Shown here: positions 28,485 to 37,652 of the stretch, one piece after another | How positions within the stretch are numbered: position 1 is the first letter of the stretch | Layout of the letters: each line of letters starts with the position of its first letter | Assembly: GCF_009724245.1 (NCBI RefSeq) | Contig: NZ_WNNK01000003.1 | Span: 1-64,000 of the forward strand | Direction: 5' to 3' | From: Pseudomonas spelaei | GTDB lineage: Bacteria > Pseudomonadota > Gammaproteobacteria > Pseudomonadales > Pseudomonadaceae | Length of the DNA: 64,000 nucleotides | The notes under the pieces: generated by a model | What the model was told of the DNA's origin: nothing | Databases searched by the model: none | Seen by the model: only the letters and a program-made list of their open reading frames with translations | Translations under genes and position numbers: made by a program

Positions 28485-29252
28485 ATGAGCGAAGCTGTCC
28501 GCGAGCCGTGGAGCCCGGCGCTGCTTCAGGTCAATGACATTGAAGTGATCTACGACGGCGCGATCCTGGCCGTGGCCGGGGTGTCCCTGAGTGTGCCAAA
28601 AGGCGCCATCGTCGCCTTGCTCGGCGCCAATGGCGCGGGCAAAAGCACCACCCTCAAGGCGATTTCTGGTCTGGTGCGGGCGGAACGGGCTGAGGTCAGC
28701 CGAGGTGTGATCGAGTACCAGGGGCATGATCTGGCCGGGGTCGACCCCAGCCAGCGCGTGCGCCAGGGCATGGTCCATGTGCTGGAGGGCCGGCACGTGT
28801 TTGGCCAACTGACGGTGGAAGATAACCTGCGCAGCGGCGGCTTCGTGCGGCGCTTGAGCCGCAAGGACATGGAGCAGGATCTGGAGCGGATCTACACCTG
28901 GTTTCCGCGTCTCAAGACCAAGCGCCATACCCGTGCCGGGCTGACCTCCGGTGGCGAACAGCAGATGGTCGCCATCGGCCGGGCGCTGATGACCCGTCCG
29001 ACGCTGGTGCTGTTGGACGAGCCCTCCATGGGCTTGGCGCCGATGATCGTCCAGGAGATTTTCGAGATCATCAGCCAACTCAATCGCGAGCAGCAGGTGA
29101 GTTTTTTGATCGCTGAGCAAAATATCAATGTCGCCCTCAACTATGCGTCCCAGGGTTATGTGCTGGATACTGGGCGAGTCGTCCTGAGTGGCAGCGCAGC
29201 CGAATTGCTGGCGCGGGGTGATTTGCATGACATCTATCTGGGCAGACAGTAA
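28485..29252 (+). CDS. ABC importer ATPase (LivF type)
   Basis: A 255-residue ATPase. Walker A is GANGAGKSTTLK, signature LTSGGEQQMVAIGRAL, Walker B LVLLDEPSMGLAPMIVQEIF, followed by FLIAEQNINVALNYASQGYVLDTGRVVLSG, which is typical of LivF. It lies three bases after the binding-protein gene and completes the GHMKF set of five importer genes. Confidence 0.94.
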   Translation: MSEAVREPWSPALLQVNDIEVIYDGAILAVAGVSLSVPKGAIVALLGANGAGKSTTLKAISGLVRAERAEVSRGVIEYQGHDLAGVDPSQRVRQGMVHVLEGRHVFGQLTVEDNLRSGGFVRRLSRKDMEQDLERIYTWFPRLKTKRHTRAGLTSGGEQQMVAIGRALMTRPTLVLLDEPSMGLAPMIVQEIFEIISQLNREQQVSFLIAEQNINVALNYASQGYVLDTGRVVLSGSAAELLARGDLHDIYLGRQ

Positions 29253-29258
29253 GGGCGC

Positions 29259-30686
29259 ATGTTCATGAGAGAAACCCAACGCGGACAGGCGACGAGCGCC
29301 ATCCGCCAGGCCGATGTGCTGATCATCGGCGGTGGCCTGAGCGGTACGATGCTGGCTGCGCAACTGCTGCGCCAGTCGGGTCAGCGGCAGATCCTGGTGA
29401 TCGAGCCGCGCCGTGAGTTGGGGCGAGGCGAAGCCTACAGCGCGGTGGAGTTGGGCCATACCTTGAACGGCAACGCGGCGCGCATGAGTGTCGACCCGGA
29501 CAATGCCGATGACTTGACCCAGTGGCTGACCGAGTACATTGCCAACGGCGGCTGGCCGGAGTCGGACCAGCAGCCTGTGCCGGTCAGCGAGCTGTTTCCA
29601 CCTCGGGGGATTTTTGGCTTGTACGCGCAGCAGCGGCTGGCCGAAGCCCAGGCTGCGTCCCAATCCACGGTAGAACATATTCGCGCCGAGGTGATCGACC
29701 TGCAGGTCGAGGAACACTCGACGCTGCTGACTCTGGACAACGGCCAGCAATTGCAGGGGGTTTTTGCAGTATTGGCCACGGGCATGTTCCCGGCGGCGCG
29801 CACGCCACAGACCTTCTCCAGTGGTCTCAACGCCGCAGCGGTCGACCCGTGGGATGTCAGCGTGATGACCGAACTGGACCCGCAGTCGACGGTGCTGATC
29901 ATCGGTTCCGGGCTGACCATGGTCGATGCCGTGGTATCGCTGGAGCAGGCCGGGCATCGCGGGCCTATCGAGATTTTTTCGCGCCACGGTTTGCTGCCCC
30001 ACGTGCGCCGGCAACCGCCGAGCTGGGTGGATTTCTTGGCTGAAGATCACACGATTCGCAGCCCTCGGCAGTTGTTGCGTGAAGTACGCCGCCAGTGCCG
30101 GGTCGCGCTGGATCAGGGTATCGATTGGCAAGCACCGCTGGACACTGTGCGGGGGCATATCGGACGCTTGTGGAGCCAGGCCAGCGAGCCTGAAAAACGT
30201 CAGTTTGTACGGCATGTGCGGCCTTGGTGGGAAAGCCATCACCACCGTTCGCCGCCCTTGAGTGCTGAGTTGGTGGCGCGTTTGCACGGGGAGGGGCGAT
30301 TGCGCATTCAGGCCGCTTCGTTCAAGGGCTTGGAACCGTCAGTGGCAGGCGAGGTGAGTATTCGTCTGCGGCGTCGCGGTGAGCAGCAGAGCATGCTGGT
30401 GACGGGAGCTGCGCTGATCAACTCCAGTGGCATTGAATATGACTGGCGCCGCGTGGCCCGGCCATTGCCCCGGCAACTGCTGGCTCGCGGTTTGATTCAG
30501 CCGGGGCCGTTGGCGTTGGGGATTGCTGCGGATGTGTCGGGTGCGGTGTTGGATGCGCAGGGGCACGCTAGCCCGCGGCTATTCGCCATGGGGCCGCCGT
30601 TGCGAGGGATGTGGTGGGAGAGTACGGCGGTGACGGATGTGGCGAGCCAGGCGAAGGCGTTGGCGGCAAAGCTGGCGCAGCTCTAA
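29259..30686 (+). CDS. YdhS-like FAD/NAD(P)-binding protein (COG4529 type)
   Basis: A 475-residue cytoplasmic protein. The N-terminal dinucleotide motif is DVLIIGGGLSGTMLAAQLL, followed by GRGEAYSAVELGHTLNGNAARMSVD, the block that marks the YdhS/HpyO-like FAD-NAD(P)-binding family. A second glycine-rich motif occurs at VLIIGSGLTMVDAVVSLEQAGHRG. The function of this family is not settled; homologues hydroxylate or reduce small substrates. It starts six bases after the LivF-like gene, so it belongs to the transport operon and may act on the imported compound. Two start codons (29259 and 29265) are possible. Confidence 0.8.
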   Translation: MFMRETQRGQATSAIRQADVLIIGGGLSGTMLAAQLLRQSGQRQILVIEPRRELGRGEAYSAVELGHTLNGNAARMSVDPDNADDLTQWLTEYIANGGWPESDQQPVPVSELFPPRGIFGLYAQQRLAEAQAASQSTVEHIRAEVIDLQVEEHSTLLTLDNGQQLQGVFAVLATGMFPAARTPQTFSSGLNAAAVDPWDVSVMTELDPQSTVLIIGSGLTMVDAVVSLEQAGHRGPIEIFSRHGLLPHVRRQPPSWVDFLAEDHTIRSPRQLLREVRRQCRVALDQGIDWQAPLDTVRGHIGRLWSQASEPEKRQFVRHVRPWWESHHHRSPPLSAELVARLHGEGRLRIQAASFKGLEPSVAGEVSIRLRRRGEQQSMLVTGAALINSSGIEYDWRRVARPLPRQLLARGLIQPGPLALGIAADVSGAVLDAQGHASPRLFAMGPPLRGMWWESTAVTDVASQAKALAAKLAQL

Positions 30687-30718
30687 AATGTGGGAGCGGG
30701 CAAGCCCGCTCCCACATT
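30687..30718. terminator. Perfect REP-type hairpin between convergent operons
   Basis: A perfect 14-base-pair stem (AATGTGGGAGCGGG at 30687-30700 with CCCGCTCCCACATT at 30705-30718) has a CAAG loop. It begins at the stop codon of the FAD gene and lies 15 bases from the stop of the convergent adaptor gene, so a bidirectional termination or mRNA-end role is likely. It is a single REP unit with a perfect stem. Confidence 0.75.
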
Positions 30719-30732
30719 GAATTTGCAGGGTT

Positions 30733-31995
30733 TCAGGACCCGACTTTCACAAACCCCGGTTTAAGCCCAAACACTTCAACCCCCTGCGCTGTCGACTGCC
30801 CCGTCGTCACACTCACCCGTTCCACCGGCTTGTCCATCGCCGCCCGATACTCCACCGACAACCCACTGTCCCCGCGCGTGATCGCCTGCGCCGGCACGAT
30901 GATCGCCTGGTCATTGTTGTAAGTAACGATGGTCAGCCGGGCGCTCATGCCCAGGCGTACCCGTTGCAGTTGTGGCGGGGTCAGCTTGGGAATCGACAGG
31001 GTCACCGGGAATTGCGCACTGCCTTGGGCTTCACTGGCAATTGCCAGGCCGCTGACCACGCTGACGGAACCGGTCAGCCGTTCACCGTCAAAGCCATCGC
31101 CCATGACTTCCACCGCCTGGCCCTGGTGTAACTGGTTGATGTCCAGTTCCGAGACCTTGGCGACGATTTTCAAGCGTTCGATATTGGCCAGTCCGAACAG
31201 CACCTGGCCCTGGTTGACCTTGCTGCCGGCCTGCACCGGTGTGTTGTTGGCGGCTCCCCCTTGGGGCGAACTGCTGCCAGGCGCCGGCACCACGATGCCA
31301 GAGAACGGCGCCTTGACTTCCTTGCCATCGAGCAGCGTGCGCAAGGCTTCATATTTCACCGTGGCATTGGTCAGTTCCATATCGGCGATCTGCCGGTATT
31401 CGCCTTTGCCCTGGTCCAGCGCCTGTTGCAATTCGCTGCGGGCGGCCGTCAGGTCCAGCTGTTGTTGCTGGGCCTGTTGCTTGAGGTCGTCCAGTTCGTT
31501 GCGGGGGATGATGCCGCGTTTGAACAGGTTTTCGCTTTCAGTCAATTTGCGTTGAGTGTTGCCGGCGGTCATTTGGGCCGTGCGCAGGCTGCGCCGAGCG
31601 CGGCCGACCAGTTGGCCGCTGTCCCAGTCCTGCATTTCCTGCACGGTGCGCCGGGCCTTGAGCTGGGCGGAGAGGGCGTCGCGCAGTTGCACTTCGAGGG
31701 TGGACGGGTCCATGCGCAACAGCACCTGGCCGGCGTCCACCCGTTGGCCCTGTTCCACCAGATTGGCTTGCACGTTGCCGTCGAAGGGCGCGGTGAGGGT
31801 GATGGTGGTGTCGGGCTCGATCTTGCCCACCAGGCCAATCTGGTGCACCAGTGGATCGGTCTTCACCGCCAGCCATTGTTCGGCTGTCGCGGGCTGGTCG
31901 GCGGCGGGGCTGCGATAGCTGACCAGCGTGACCCCGGCACCGGCCAACAGCACGATCAATACGGCGCCCAGCAGGCGTTTTCGATTAGTAGTCAT
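30733..31995 (-). CDS. HlyD/MacA-like periplasmic adaptor of an ABC exporter
   Basis: A 420-residue membrane fusion protein with one N-terminal helix (LLGAVLIVLLAGAGVTLVSY). The lipoyl halves are IGLVGKIEPDTTITLTAPFDGNVQANLVEQGQRVDAG and ALRTLLDGKEVKAPFSGIVV, with a long helical hairpin between. A low-complexity GSSSPQGGAANNTP insert follows the second half. It is the last gene of a four-gene overlapping operon (ATPase, permease, TolC, adaptor) and overlaps the TolC gene by 11 bases. Confidence 0.9.
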   Translation of the reverse strand: MTTNRKRLLGAVLIVLLAGAGVTLVSYRSPAADQPATAEQWLAVKTDPLVHQIGLVGKIEPDTTITLTAPFDGNVQANLVEQGQRVDAGQVLLRMDPSTLEVQLRDALSAQLKARRTVQEMQDWDSGQLVGRARRSLRTAQMTAGNTQRKLTESENLFKRGIIPRNELDDLKQQAQQQQLDLTAARSELQQALDQGKGEYRQIADMELTNATVKYEALRTLLDGKEVKAPFSGIVVPAPGSSSPQGGAANNTPVQAGSKVNQGQVLFGLANIERLKIVAKVSELDINQLHQGQAVEVMGDGFDGERLTGSVSVVSGLAIASEAQGSAQFPVTLSIPKLTPPQLQRVRLGMSARLTIVTYNNDQAIIVPAQAITRGDSGLSVEYRAAMDKPVERVSVTTGQSTAQGVEVFGLKPGFVKVGS

Positions 31996-33469
31996 TGAGG
32001 GCGATTTCCCAACTTTCCAGAGTCATGCCCAGGGTCAGGTCGAGCTGGGTCTGGGCATTCAAATAGGCAATCAGTGCATTGAGCCGCGAGTTTTCGGCGT
32101 TGCGCAGGTCGGTCTCGAAACTCAGCACCTGGAAGTTGGTGGAGCGCCCGGCGCTGAGTTTTTCCCGTTCAATTTCGATCTTGCGCTTGGACAGCTCGAC
32201 TGCCCGTTGCGAGATTTCATACTGGCGCCAGCGGGTGCCCAGGTCGCGCACCACATCGTTGACGTTGCGTTCCAGTTGTTGCTTGGCGTCGTCGATGGCG
32301 ATCTGCTGGTTTTCCACATCGACCCGGGCGTGCACCTCGGCCTGGCGTGTGCTGATGTCGCCGATGGGGATCTGCACCTGAATGCCAGCGTAGCTGTCCC
32401 AGCGGCGGGTGTTGGTATTGCCGCTGTCGTTGTTATAGGCATCGCGAAACTGATTGCCCCCGGCGATCAGGTCCACCTGCCAACGCCCCGAGTCCTTGGC
32501 GATCACCAGGTTGAGGTCGGCTTGCTGGCTGCCGAGCAGGGCGGCCAGGTATTCCGGCTGCTGGTTCTGGGCAAGATTAAAGGCCTGGCGTTTGTCGATC
32601 TCCATGCGCGTGGCTTCCAGGGCTTCGGTGGCACGAATCGGCGTGGACAGGTCCAGCGCGAGCAAGCGCAGGAGGGACAGGCGGCTGGTGTCCAGTTGGT
32701 TCTGGGCTTCTTCCACGCCCAGTTGCTGGGTGGCAATGTCGGCTTCGGTCTGTACGATCTCGAACTCGGCCATGCGCCCGGCGACGATCAGCGCTTTGTT
32801 GACCTCAAGCAAGGTGTTTGCGCGCTTGAGCGCGTCCTGGACGATGCTCAGTTGTTCCTGGGCCCGCAGCAGTTCGCGGTAGGTGGCGATGATCTGGCTG
32901 ATGGTTTGTGCCACGGTGGCCTTGAGGTTCAGCCGATTGGCCTGCTCTGCCAGCCGCGACAGGCGCAGCGGCGCGGTGGTGGCATCCCAGCCGGCACCGC
33001 GCATCAGCGGCTGGATGATTGCCAGGTCGAGGCCGTCGCTGCGAAAGCGCCCGGCACGGTTGGCGTTATTCATCTGTTGGGTCCAGGACATGCTCAGCCG
33101 GGTACCGTATTCGCCGAGTAAGGTGGCGGCGGGTGCCACGTTGCTATTGCGGGCGTTGTCTGCCGAGCCCCGGTTGGCGCGGTAGTAGCTGTTGAGCACG
33201 AGTTTGGGGTTGAAGGTGTCTTCGGCCACCCGCAGGTCGAACTTTTGCGCGACCCGTTGCAGATAGCTGCTGCGAATCGCCGGGTTGTTGCGCAGGCCCA
33301 GGTAAACCGCGTCACCCAGGGTCAGGGTGGTGGTCTGGTTGCTGAGGGACACACTGCGCTCATAGCCGCTGCGGGTGGTGCTCGGCGCCGAGGGATTGAT
33401 CACCACTTCGGCGGCCAGGCTGGGCAAGCTGATCAGGCCGATCAACAGCAGAACGTGGCGTTTATTCAT
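31985..33469 (-). CDS. TolC family outer-membrane channel
   Basis: A 494-residue exported protein with a signal peptide (MNKRHVLLLIGLISLPSLAA), no lipobox, and two OEP repeats: DAVYLGLRNNPAIRSSYLQRV near residue 50 and ALDLSTPIRATEALEATRM in the middle, with Gln/Ala-rich coiled helices. It would form the outer-membrane duct for the adjacent ABC exporter. I chose ATG 33469 since it begins the signal peptide; it overlaps the permease gene by eight bases. Confidence 0.9.
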   Translation of the reverse strand: MNKRHVLLLIGLISLPSLAAEVVINPSAPSTTRSGYERSVSLSNQTTTLTLGDAVYLGLRNNPAIRSSYLQRVAQKFDLRVAEDTFNPKLVLNSYYRANRGSADNARNSNVAPAATLLGEYGTRLSMSWTQQMNNANRAGRFRSDGLDLAIIQPLMRGAGWDATTAPLRLSRLAEQANRLNLKATVAQTISQIIATYRELLRAQEQLSIVQDALKRANTLLEVNKALIVAGRMAEFEIVQTEADIATQQLGVEEAQNQLDTSRLSLLRLLALDLSTPIRATEALEATRMEIDKRQAFNLAQNQQPEYLAALLGSQQADLNLVIAKDSGRWQVDLIAGGNQFRDAYNNDSGNTNTRRWDSYAGIQVQIPIGDISTRQAEVHARVDVENQQIAIDDAKQQLERNVNDVVRDLGTRWRQYEISQRAVELSKRKIEIEREKLSAGRSTNFQVLSFETDLRNAENSRLNALIAYLNAQTQLDLTLGMTLESWEIALNDY

Positions 33470-34661
33470 CACGCAACGCCTCCACCGGCTGCAACCGCGA
33501 GGCCGACACCGCCGGGTAGATGCCAAAAAACAGCCCCACCAGCAACGTGCTGCCCACCCCCAAGGGCAAAGCGGCTATTGCCAGGGAAAACTGCCAGCCG
33601 GATAGCCACGCGTAGAGATAAGCGGCGCTCATGCCCAGCACGGCGCCACACAAGGCCCCGACGGCGGTGAGGGTGACGGCTTCCAGCAAAAACAGGTTGC
33701 GAATGTCCCGCTGGCGCGCGCCCAGGGCCATGCGAATACCGATTTCCCGACGTCGCTCCGAGACGTTCATCAGCATTACATTCATCACGCCAACGCCGCC
33801 GCCCACCAGAGAAATCGCCCCCAGGGCCAACAACAGGTAGGCGAAGGTGCGGCTTTGCCGGGTCATGCCATCGATCATTTGCTGGGGCACCTGGATGTCG
33901 ACATCGTGGTCGGTAAGTTGGGTTTTCAGCGCGGTGGCGGCATCGCGCGCGATGCGTTCCATGTCCTGGCCCGGCGTGGCGCGGATCACCACATTGCTGA
34001 TTTGTGGCGTGGGGTAGATGCGGCGCATGCCCTCGGCGGGGATAAACATGGCTTCGTTGGCCTGTACCGGAATCAGCATTGACCGGGGCTGGCTCTGAAG
34101 GATGCCGACGATCAGGAACAGGTAGTCGCTGATCCGCACCCGGTCCCCCAGTTGCAACGGGTCACCCGGCAGGCTGAGGGCTTGGGCGACCTGATCGCCA
34201 ATCACCGCATAGATTTCACCACCGTCAAACGGCGACAGGAAACGCCCTTCGCGCAGGGACAGGCGCATGGCGTCCTTCAAGTCCGGTGTGCTGCCGATAA
34301 TCCCTGTATTGAACGTGCGGCCATGGAACACCACCGGACCGCTGAACTGCGAAATCGCACCGATATGTGCGATGCCCGGCACGGTTTTGCGTATGGCGGC
34401 CAGGTCCAGGCTGGCGCGCATGGGCGCGGTGCTGCTGCCGCGCGGCGGGAATTGTGCCACCAGGGTGTCGGTGCCCATGTCCTTGAAAATCGCCGCTGCG
34501 TCTTCGGCGGCGTTGTGGCCGATATTGATCAGTGCAACCACCGAAGAGCTGCCGATGACGATCCCCAGCAAGGCCAGGATCGAACGCTTGCCCAGGGTTC
34601 GCAGGCTGACAAACGCCTCGTGCAGCAGTTGGCTCAGGCTCTGTTCGACCCGCAGGCTCAT
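33462..34661 (-). CDS. MacB-like ABC exporter permease (FtsX domain, no fused ATPase)
   Basis: A 399-residue membrane protein with one N-terminal helix (SILALLGIVIGSSSVVALINI), a large periplasmic MacB core domain (residues 50-270) and three C-terminal helices (LLLALGAISLVGGGVGVMNVMLMNV, FLLEAVTLTAVGALCGAVLGM, TLLVGLFFGIYPAVSASRL). The coupling motif SERRREIGIRMALGARQRDI is intact. MacB usually carries its ATPase in the same chain; here the ATPase is a separate gene overlapping by ATGA at 34658-34661, which fixes the start. Confidence 0.92.
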   Translation of the reverse strand: MSLRVEQSLSQLLHEAFVSLRTLGKRSILALLGIVIGSSSVVALINIGHNAAEDAAAIFKDMGTDTLVAQFPPRGSSTAPMRASLDLAAIRKTVPGIAHIGAISQFSGPVVFHGRTFNTGIIGSTPDLKDAMRLSLREGRFLSPFDGGEIYAVIGDQVAQALSLPGDPLQLGDRVRISDYLFLIVGILQSQPRSMLIPVQANEAMFIPAEGMRRIYPTPQISNVVIRATPGQDMERIARDAATALKTQLTDHDVDIQVPQQMIDGMTRQSRTFAYLLLALGAISLVGGGVGVMNVMLMNVSERRREIGIRMALGARQRDIRNLFLLEAVTLTAVGALCGAVLGMSAAYLYAWLSGWQFSLAIAALPLGVGSTLLVGLFFGIYPAVSASRLQPVEALRDE

Positions 34662-35362
34662 AGGCACCCAGCCTCTTGCACCACGCCATTGCGCACCAGG
34701 ATCTTGCGATTCAGGCGTTCGGCAATGTGCGGGTCGTGGGTGACGATAATCAGCGTGACCTGCTGCTCGCGGTTGAGGGTCAGCAGCAGGTCCATGATGT
34801 CCTGGGCGGTGTGGCTGTCGAGGTTGCCGGTGGGTTCGTCGGCGAGGATCACCGAGGGCTTGCCCACCAGCGCCCGGGCGATCGCCACCCGCTGGCGCTG
34901 GCCGCCGGACAGGTCGGCCGGACGATGGTGGGCACGTTCGGCCAGGCCCACCTGATCGAGCATGCGCAGTGCCTGTTCTACTGACTCGTGACGGGAGATA
35001 CCGCGATAGCTCAGGGGCAGGGCGACATTGTCCAGGGCACTCAGGCGCGGCAGCAGGTTGAAGCTTTGGAACACAAAACCGATTTGTTGATTACGGATGG
35101 CTGCCAGTTGATCGGGACTGGAGCTGAAAATGTCATGGCCGGCAAAGTGGTATTGGCCGCTGTCGGGCAGGTCCAGCAGACCGAGGATATTGAGCAGGGT
35201 GCTCTTGCCGGAGCCGGAAGCGCCGAGGATGCCGCAACTGTCGCCGTGGGTGATGGACAGGCACACATCATTAAGAATGGACAGATGCTGCCCGGCCAGC
35301 TGATAGCTTTTGCCGATGCCTTGCAGGGAAATGAAGCCTGGGAGCGTGGGGGTATCTGTCAT
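34658..35362 (-). CDS. MacB/LolD-like ABC exporter ATPase
   Basis: A 234-residue ATPase. Walker A is GILGASGSGKSTLLNILG, Q-loop FVFQSFNLLPRLSALDNVALPL, signature DLSGGQRQRVAIARAL, Walker B SVILADEPTGNLDS and switch His in IVTHDPHIAERL. It starts the operon, divergent from the TetR gene at 35717. Together with permease, TolC and adaptor it forms a mechanotransmission-type tripartite exporter; substrates of relatives include macrolides, peptides and siderophores. Confidence 0.93.
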   Translation of the reverse strand: MTDTPTLPGFISLQGIGKSYQLAGQHLSILNDVCLSITHGDSCGILGASGSGKSTLLNILGLLDLPDSGQYHFAGHDIFSSSPDQLAAIRNQQIGFVFQSFNLLPRLSALDNVALPLSYRGISRHESVEQALRMLDQVGLAERAHHRPADLSGGQRQRVAIARALVGKPSVILADEPTGNLDSHTAQDIMDLLLTLNREQQVTLIIVTHDPHIAERLNRKILVRNGVVQEAGCL

Positions 35363-35716
35363 CGTGACTACGCCTGCAGCCTCGACGCTCCTGTCACATC
35401 CCTGAAAATTTTTGTAACAAGTTCAGGGGCTGCCTGGGACACGTCACGGACTGGTTTTATTTCTTGTTTTTAAAATATTGTTTGAATAGTAACCTCGATC
35501 ATCCTACTCCGCCAGCCACAGAGATAGAGCGGTTTTACCCCTCCGAGCAGCCATGCAATCCCACTGTGCAAGGTGCTGGTAGTCAACACTCGCGCGGCGG
35601 CCAGCGGTGTCCTCGTGGAGGGATGGCGCAGTGTCACTACTTGCTTTCGAATCGCGCCCCCGGTATAAAAAATCAAATTTATTTTTAAAACATAATATTT
35701 CCCACGTGGAACCCCT
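35363..35716. other. Divergent intergenic region between ABC exporter and TetR genes
   Basis: This 354-base gap contains no convincing gene. It is markedly AT-rich near 35455-35495 and 35655-35700 and must hold the promoters for both divergent units. Short frames on either strand lack family-like sequence or ribosome sites. Confidence 0.6.
35641..35669 (+). promoter_or_regulatory. Candidate promoter of the TetR gene
   Basis: TTGCTT (35641-35646) and TATAAA (35664-35669) are 17 bases apart, 48 bases ahead of the TetR start codon, next to a stretch of A/T-rich sequence. It is read by pattern only. Confidence 0.45.
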
Positions 35717-36472
35717 ATGGTCGCGAAGAAACTCAGCGCTCCAAACGTTACCAAGACTCGATTGCTGGATGCGACAGAGGCTCTTTTCATCAAATACGGC
35801 TATGACGCTGTTTTGTTGCGGCAGATTACCGAGAGGGCCCAGGTCAATCTCGCTGCGGTGAATTACCACTTCGGGGACAAAGACTCCCTGATGAAGACCT
35901 TGCTGATGCAGCGCCTGGAGCCGCTCAACGAGCAGCGCCTGGAGTTGCTGGCGCGCTGCGAGGCTGAATCCGATGGCCCGCTGGATTGCGACACCTTGCT
36001 GGGTGTGTTGTTCGCGCCGGCCATGGGCATGGAACGCGCCGACCCGGCCAGCGGCGAAGGGCGTTCCTTTATCCGTTTCCTGGGGCGGGTGTACAGCGAC
36101 ACCTCACCGTTTATCCAGGAATACCTCAAGGTGCATTACCAACCGGTATTTCAGCGTTTCTTCGAAGCCTTCGCCCTGGCGCTGCCGGACTTGCCGCGCA
36201 ACGAGCTGGGGGTACGCCTGCAATTTGCCCTCAAGGCGATCTCCGGCGTGATGGCCGGTACTGAACTGCGCTTGCTGATGAACTCCATGAGCCTGGGACG
36301 GCCAGCCACTGACGCAGAAGTCATGGCCAAGCTGATCACCCTGGTATCGGCAGCCATTCGTGTGCCACAGCAAAGCCCCGAGGCGGAAACTGCCTTGGCG
36401 CGGGTACTGGATACCCAGCGGGCGATTCGCGAACAAGCGCCAGCAGCGACGCTGAGCAAGGCTGCACGCTGA
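35717..36472 (+). CDS. TetR family regulator divergent from the ABC exporter
   Basis: A 251-residue regulator. The helix-turn-helix is KTRLLDATEALFIKYGYDAVLLRQITERAQVNLAAVNYHFGDKDSLMK (read in segments, residues 12-60), with YHFGDKD marking the end of the recognition helix. The C-terminal ligand domain is of the longer AcrR/CerR-like kind. Divergence from the exporter operon makes it the likely repressor. The tail after residue 215 is rich in Ala and Glu and appears unstructured. Confidence 0.88.
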   Translation: MVAKKLSAPNVTKTRLLDATEALFIKYGYDAVLLRQITERAQVNLAAVNYHFGDKDSLMKTLLMQRLEPLNEQRLELLARCEAESDGPLDCDTLLGVLFAPAMGMERADPASGEGRSFIRFLGRVYSDTSPFIQEYLKVHYQPVFQRFFEAFALALPDLPRNELGVRLQFALKAISGVMAGTELRLLMNSMSLGRPATDAEVMAKLITLVSAAIRVPQQSPEAETALARVLDTQRAIREQAPAATLSKAAR

Positions 36473-36478
36473 CCTGAA

Positions 36479-36582
36479 GCCGGCTCGCAATGAGCCGGCG
36501 CGCTATCTCTCGACACACCTTCCCTGGTTCAACCCCAGCTAAAACGCAGGCAAAAAAAACCCGCTGGGGCGGCGGGCTTTAG
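36479..36582 (+). terminator. Two stem-loops after the TetR gene
   Basis: A perfect eight-base-pair hairpin (GCCGGCTC at 36479-36486 with GAGCCGGC at 36492-36499) follows the stop codon by six bases but lacks a T run. About 60 bases on, AACCCGC and GCGGGCTT (36558-36578) form a second hairpin preceded by eight A residues and followed by TTTAG. The second resembles a weak rho-independent terminator working in either direction. Confidence 0.55.
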
Positions 36583-36667
36583 ATGACACGTTTGTAACGG
36601 ATGAGGCTTCACCCTACGGTGGTGGATGTGAATAATTCGTGAAAAAATTGTAAGTGAAAGTGTGAAT

Positions 36668-37549
36668 CTATTCGGTTGTGTAAACGGGGCGACGAGTTAC
36701 ATCGAGTACCTCGGGATCTGTCTGATAGATAAAGCCCTGCAGGTATTCACTGACCCGCTCCGGGGCGTCTTCCATCAGAAAGTGTCCGGCATTTTCCAGC
36801 ACATGCAAGGTTGCCCCAGGGATATCCCCCAGCAGTCGGTGCGCATATTCAACGGGCTGCCATTCGTCGTCGGCCCCCCACAGAATCTGTACAGGCAGGT
36901 CCATGCCGGGCAGGCGTTCGGCAAAGTCGCGGGTATAACGCGAGTCGTAATGGGCCACCTGATGCTGATAGAACGCCGGCTGGCCAATCACGCCGCTGAT
37001 CGGCGCCAGGTAGGCCTCCAGCAATGGGCCCTGCATCAACGTTTTGTTGAAGACGGCCATCCCGATCTGACGCGCCATCAGTGCTCGATGCTGGTCTGCG
37101 GGCATTCGGGCGTATTCGTCGAAACGTTCATGAATGTCGCGCCAGGTCGGGGAGGGCCAGGAATCGTAGCTGGGCAAGTCGGCGATGGTCAGTGAGCGCA
37201 CCCGTTCAGGGTGGTCCAGGGCAAACAGCACCGCACTGACGCCGCCGATGTCATGCCCCATCAAGTGCGCGCGGCGCAGTCCCCAATGGTCGAGCAGCGC
37301 TGCGACCAATTGGCTTTGCGCCGCCACTGACGTGTCTGCCTGGCGTGGGCACTCCGAGGCACCAAATCCCAGAAGGTCGAACAGGTGAACCTGCATCCCG
37401 GCAGCGGTCAGGCGCGGCACGATGTTGCGCCAGATAATGCTGTGGGCCGGCGTGCCGTGCAGCAACAGCACCGGAATCCCGGCGCCATGGCGACCAGTGG
37501 CAATACGCTGGCCGTTGATCAGTACGGTTTCGTTGAGCAGGGTAGTCAT
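36668..37549 (-). CDS. Alpha/beta hydrolase (epoxide hydrolase/haloalkane dehalogenase-like)
   Basis: A 293-residue hydrolase. The oxyanion segment is PVLLLHGTPAHSIIWR, the nucleophile is Asp in LMGHDIGGVSAV, the acid is in ILWGADDEWQPVEYA and the catalytic His is in ENAGHFLMEDAPERV. An Asp nucleophile points to epoxide hydrolase or dehalogenase rather than esterase activity. It is divergent from a LysR gene 103 bases away, a typical regulator-target pair. Confidence 0.88.
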   Translation of the reverse strand: MTTLLNETVLINGQRIATGRHGAGIPVLLLHGTPAHSIIWRNIVPRLTAAGMQVHLFDLLGFGASECPRQADTSVAAQSQLVAALLDHWGLRRAHLMGHDIGGVSAVLFALDHPERVRSLTIADLPSYDSWPSPTWRDIHERFDEYARMPADQHRALMARQIGMAVFNKTLMQGPLLEAYLAPISGVIGQPAFYQHQVAHYDSRYTRDFAERLPGMDLPVQILWGADDEWQPVEYAHRLLGDIPGATLHVLENAGHFLMEDAPERVSEYLQGFIYQTDPEVLDVTRRPVYTTE

Positions 37550-37652
37550 GGCAAATCCTCGCGCAGTGAGAGCTTCACCCTACGGCGGCGCTGGTCATGA
37601 CACCAATGACAACTTACTCTTCTGTAATCCCGTTTTTGTCATAGGTGAGGTC

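Noticed and set aside
35470..35869. Overlapping short frames on the minus strand in the gap ahead of the TetR gene.
   Set aside because: They run into the TetR gene, show no domain-like sequence, and occupy a region that should hold divergent promoters.
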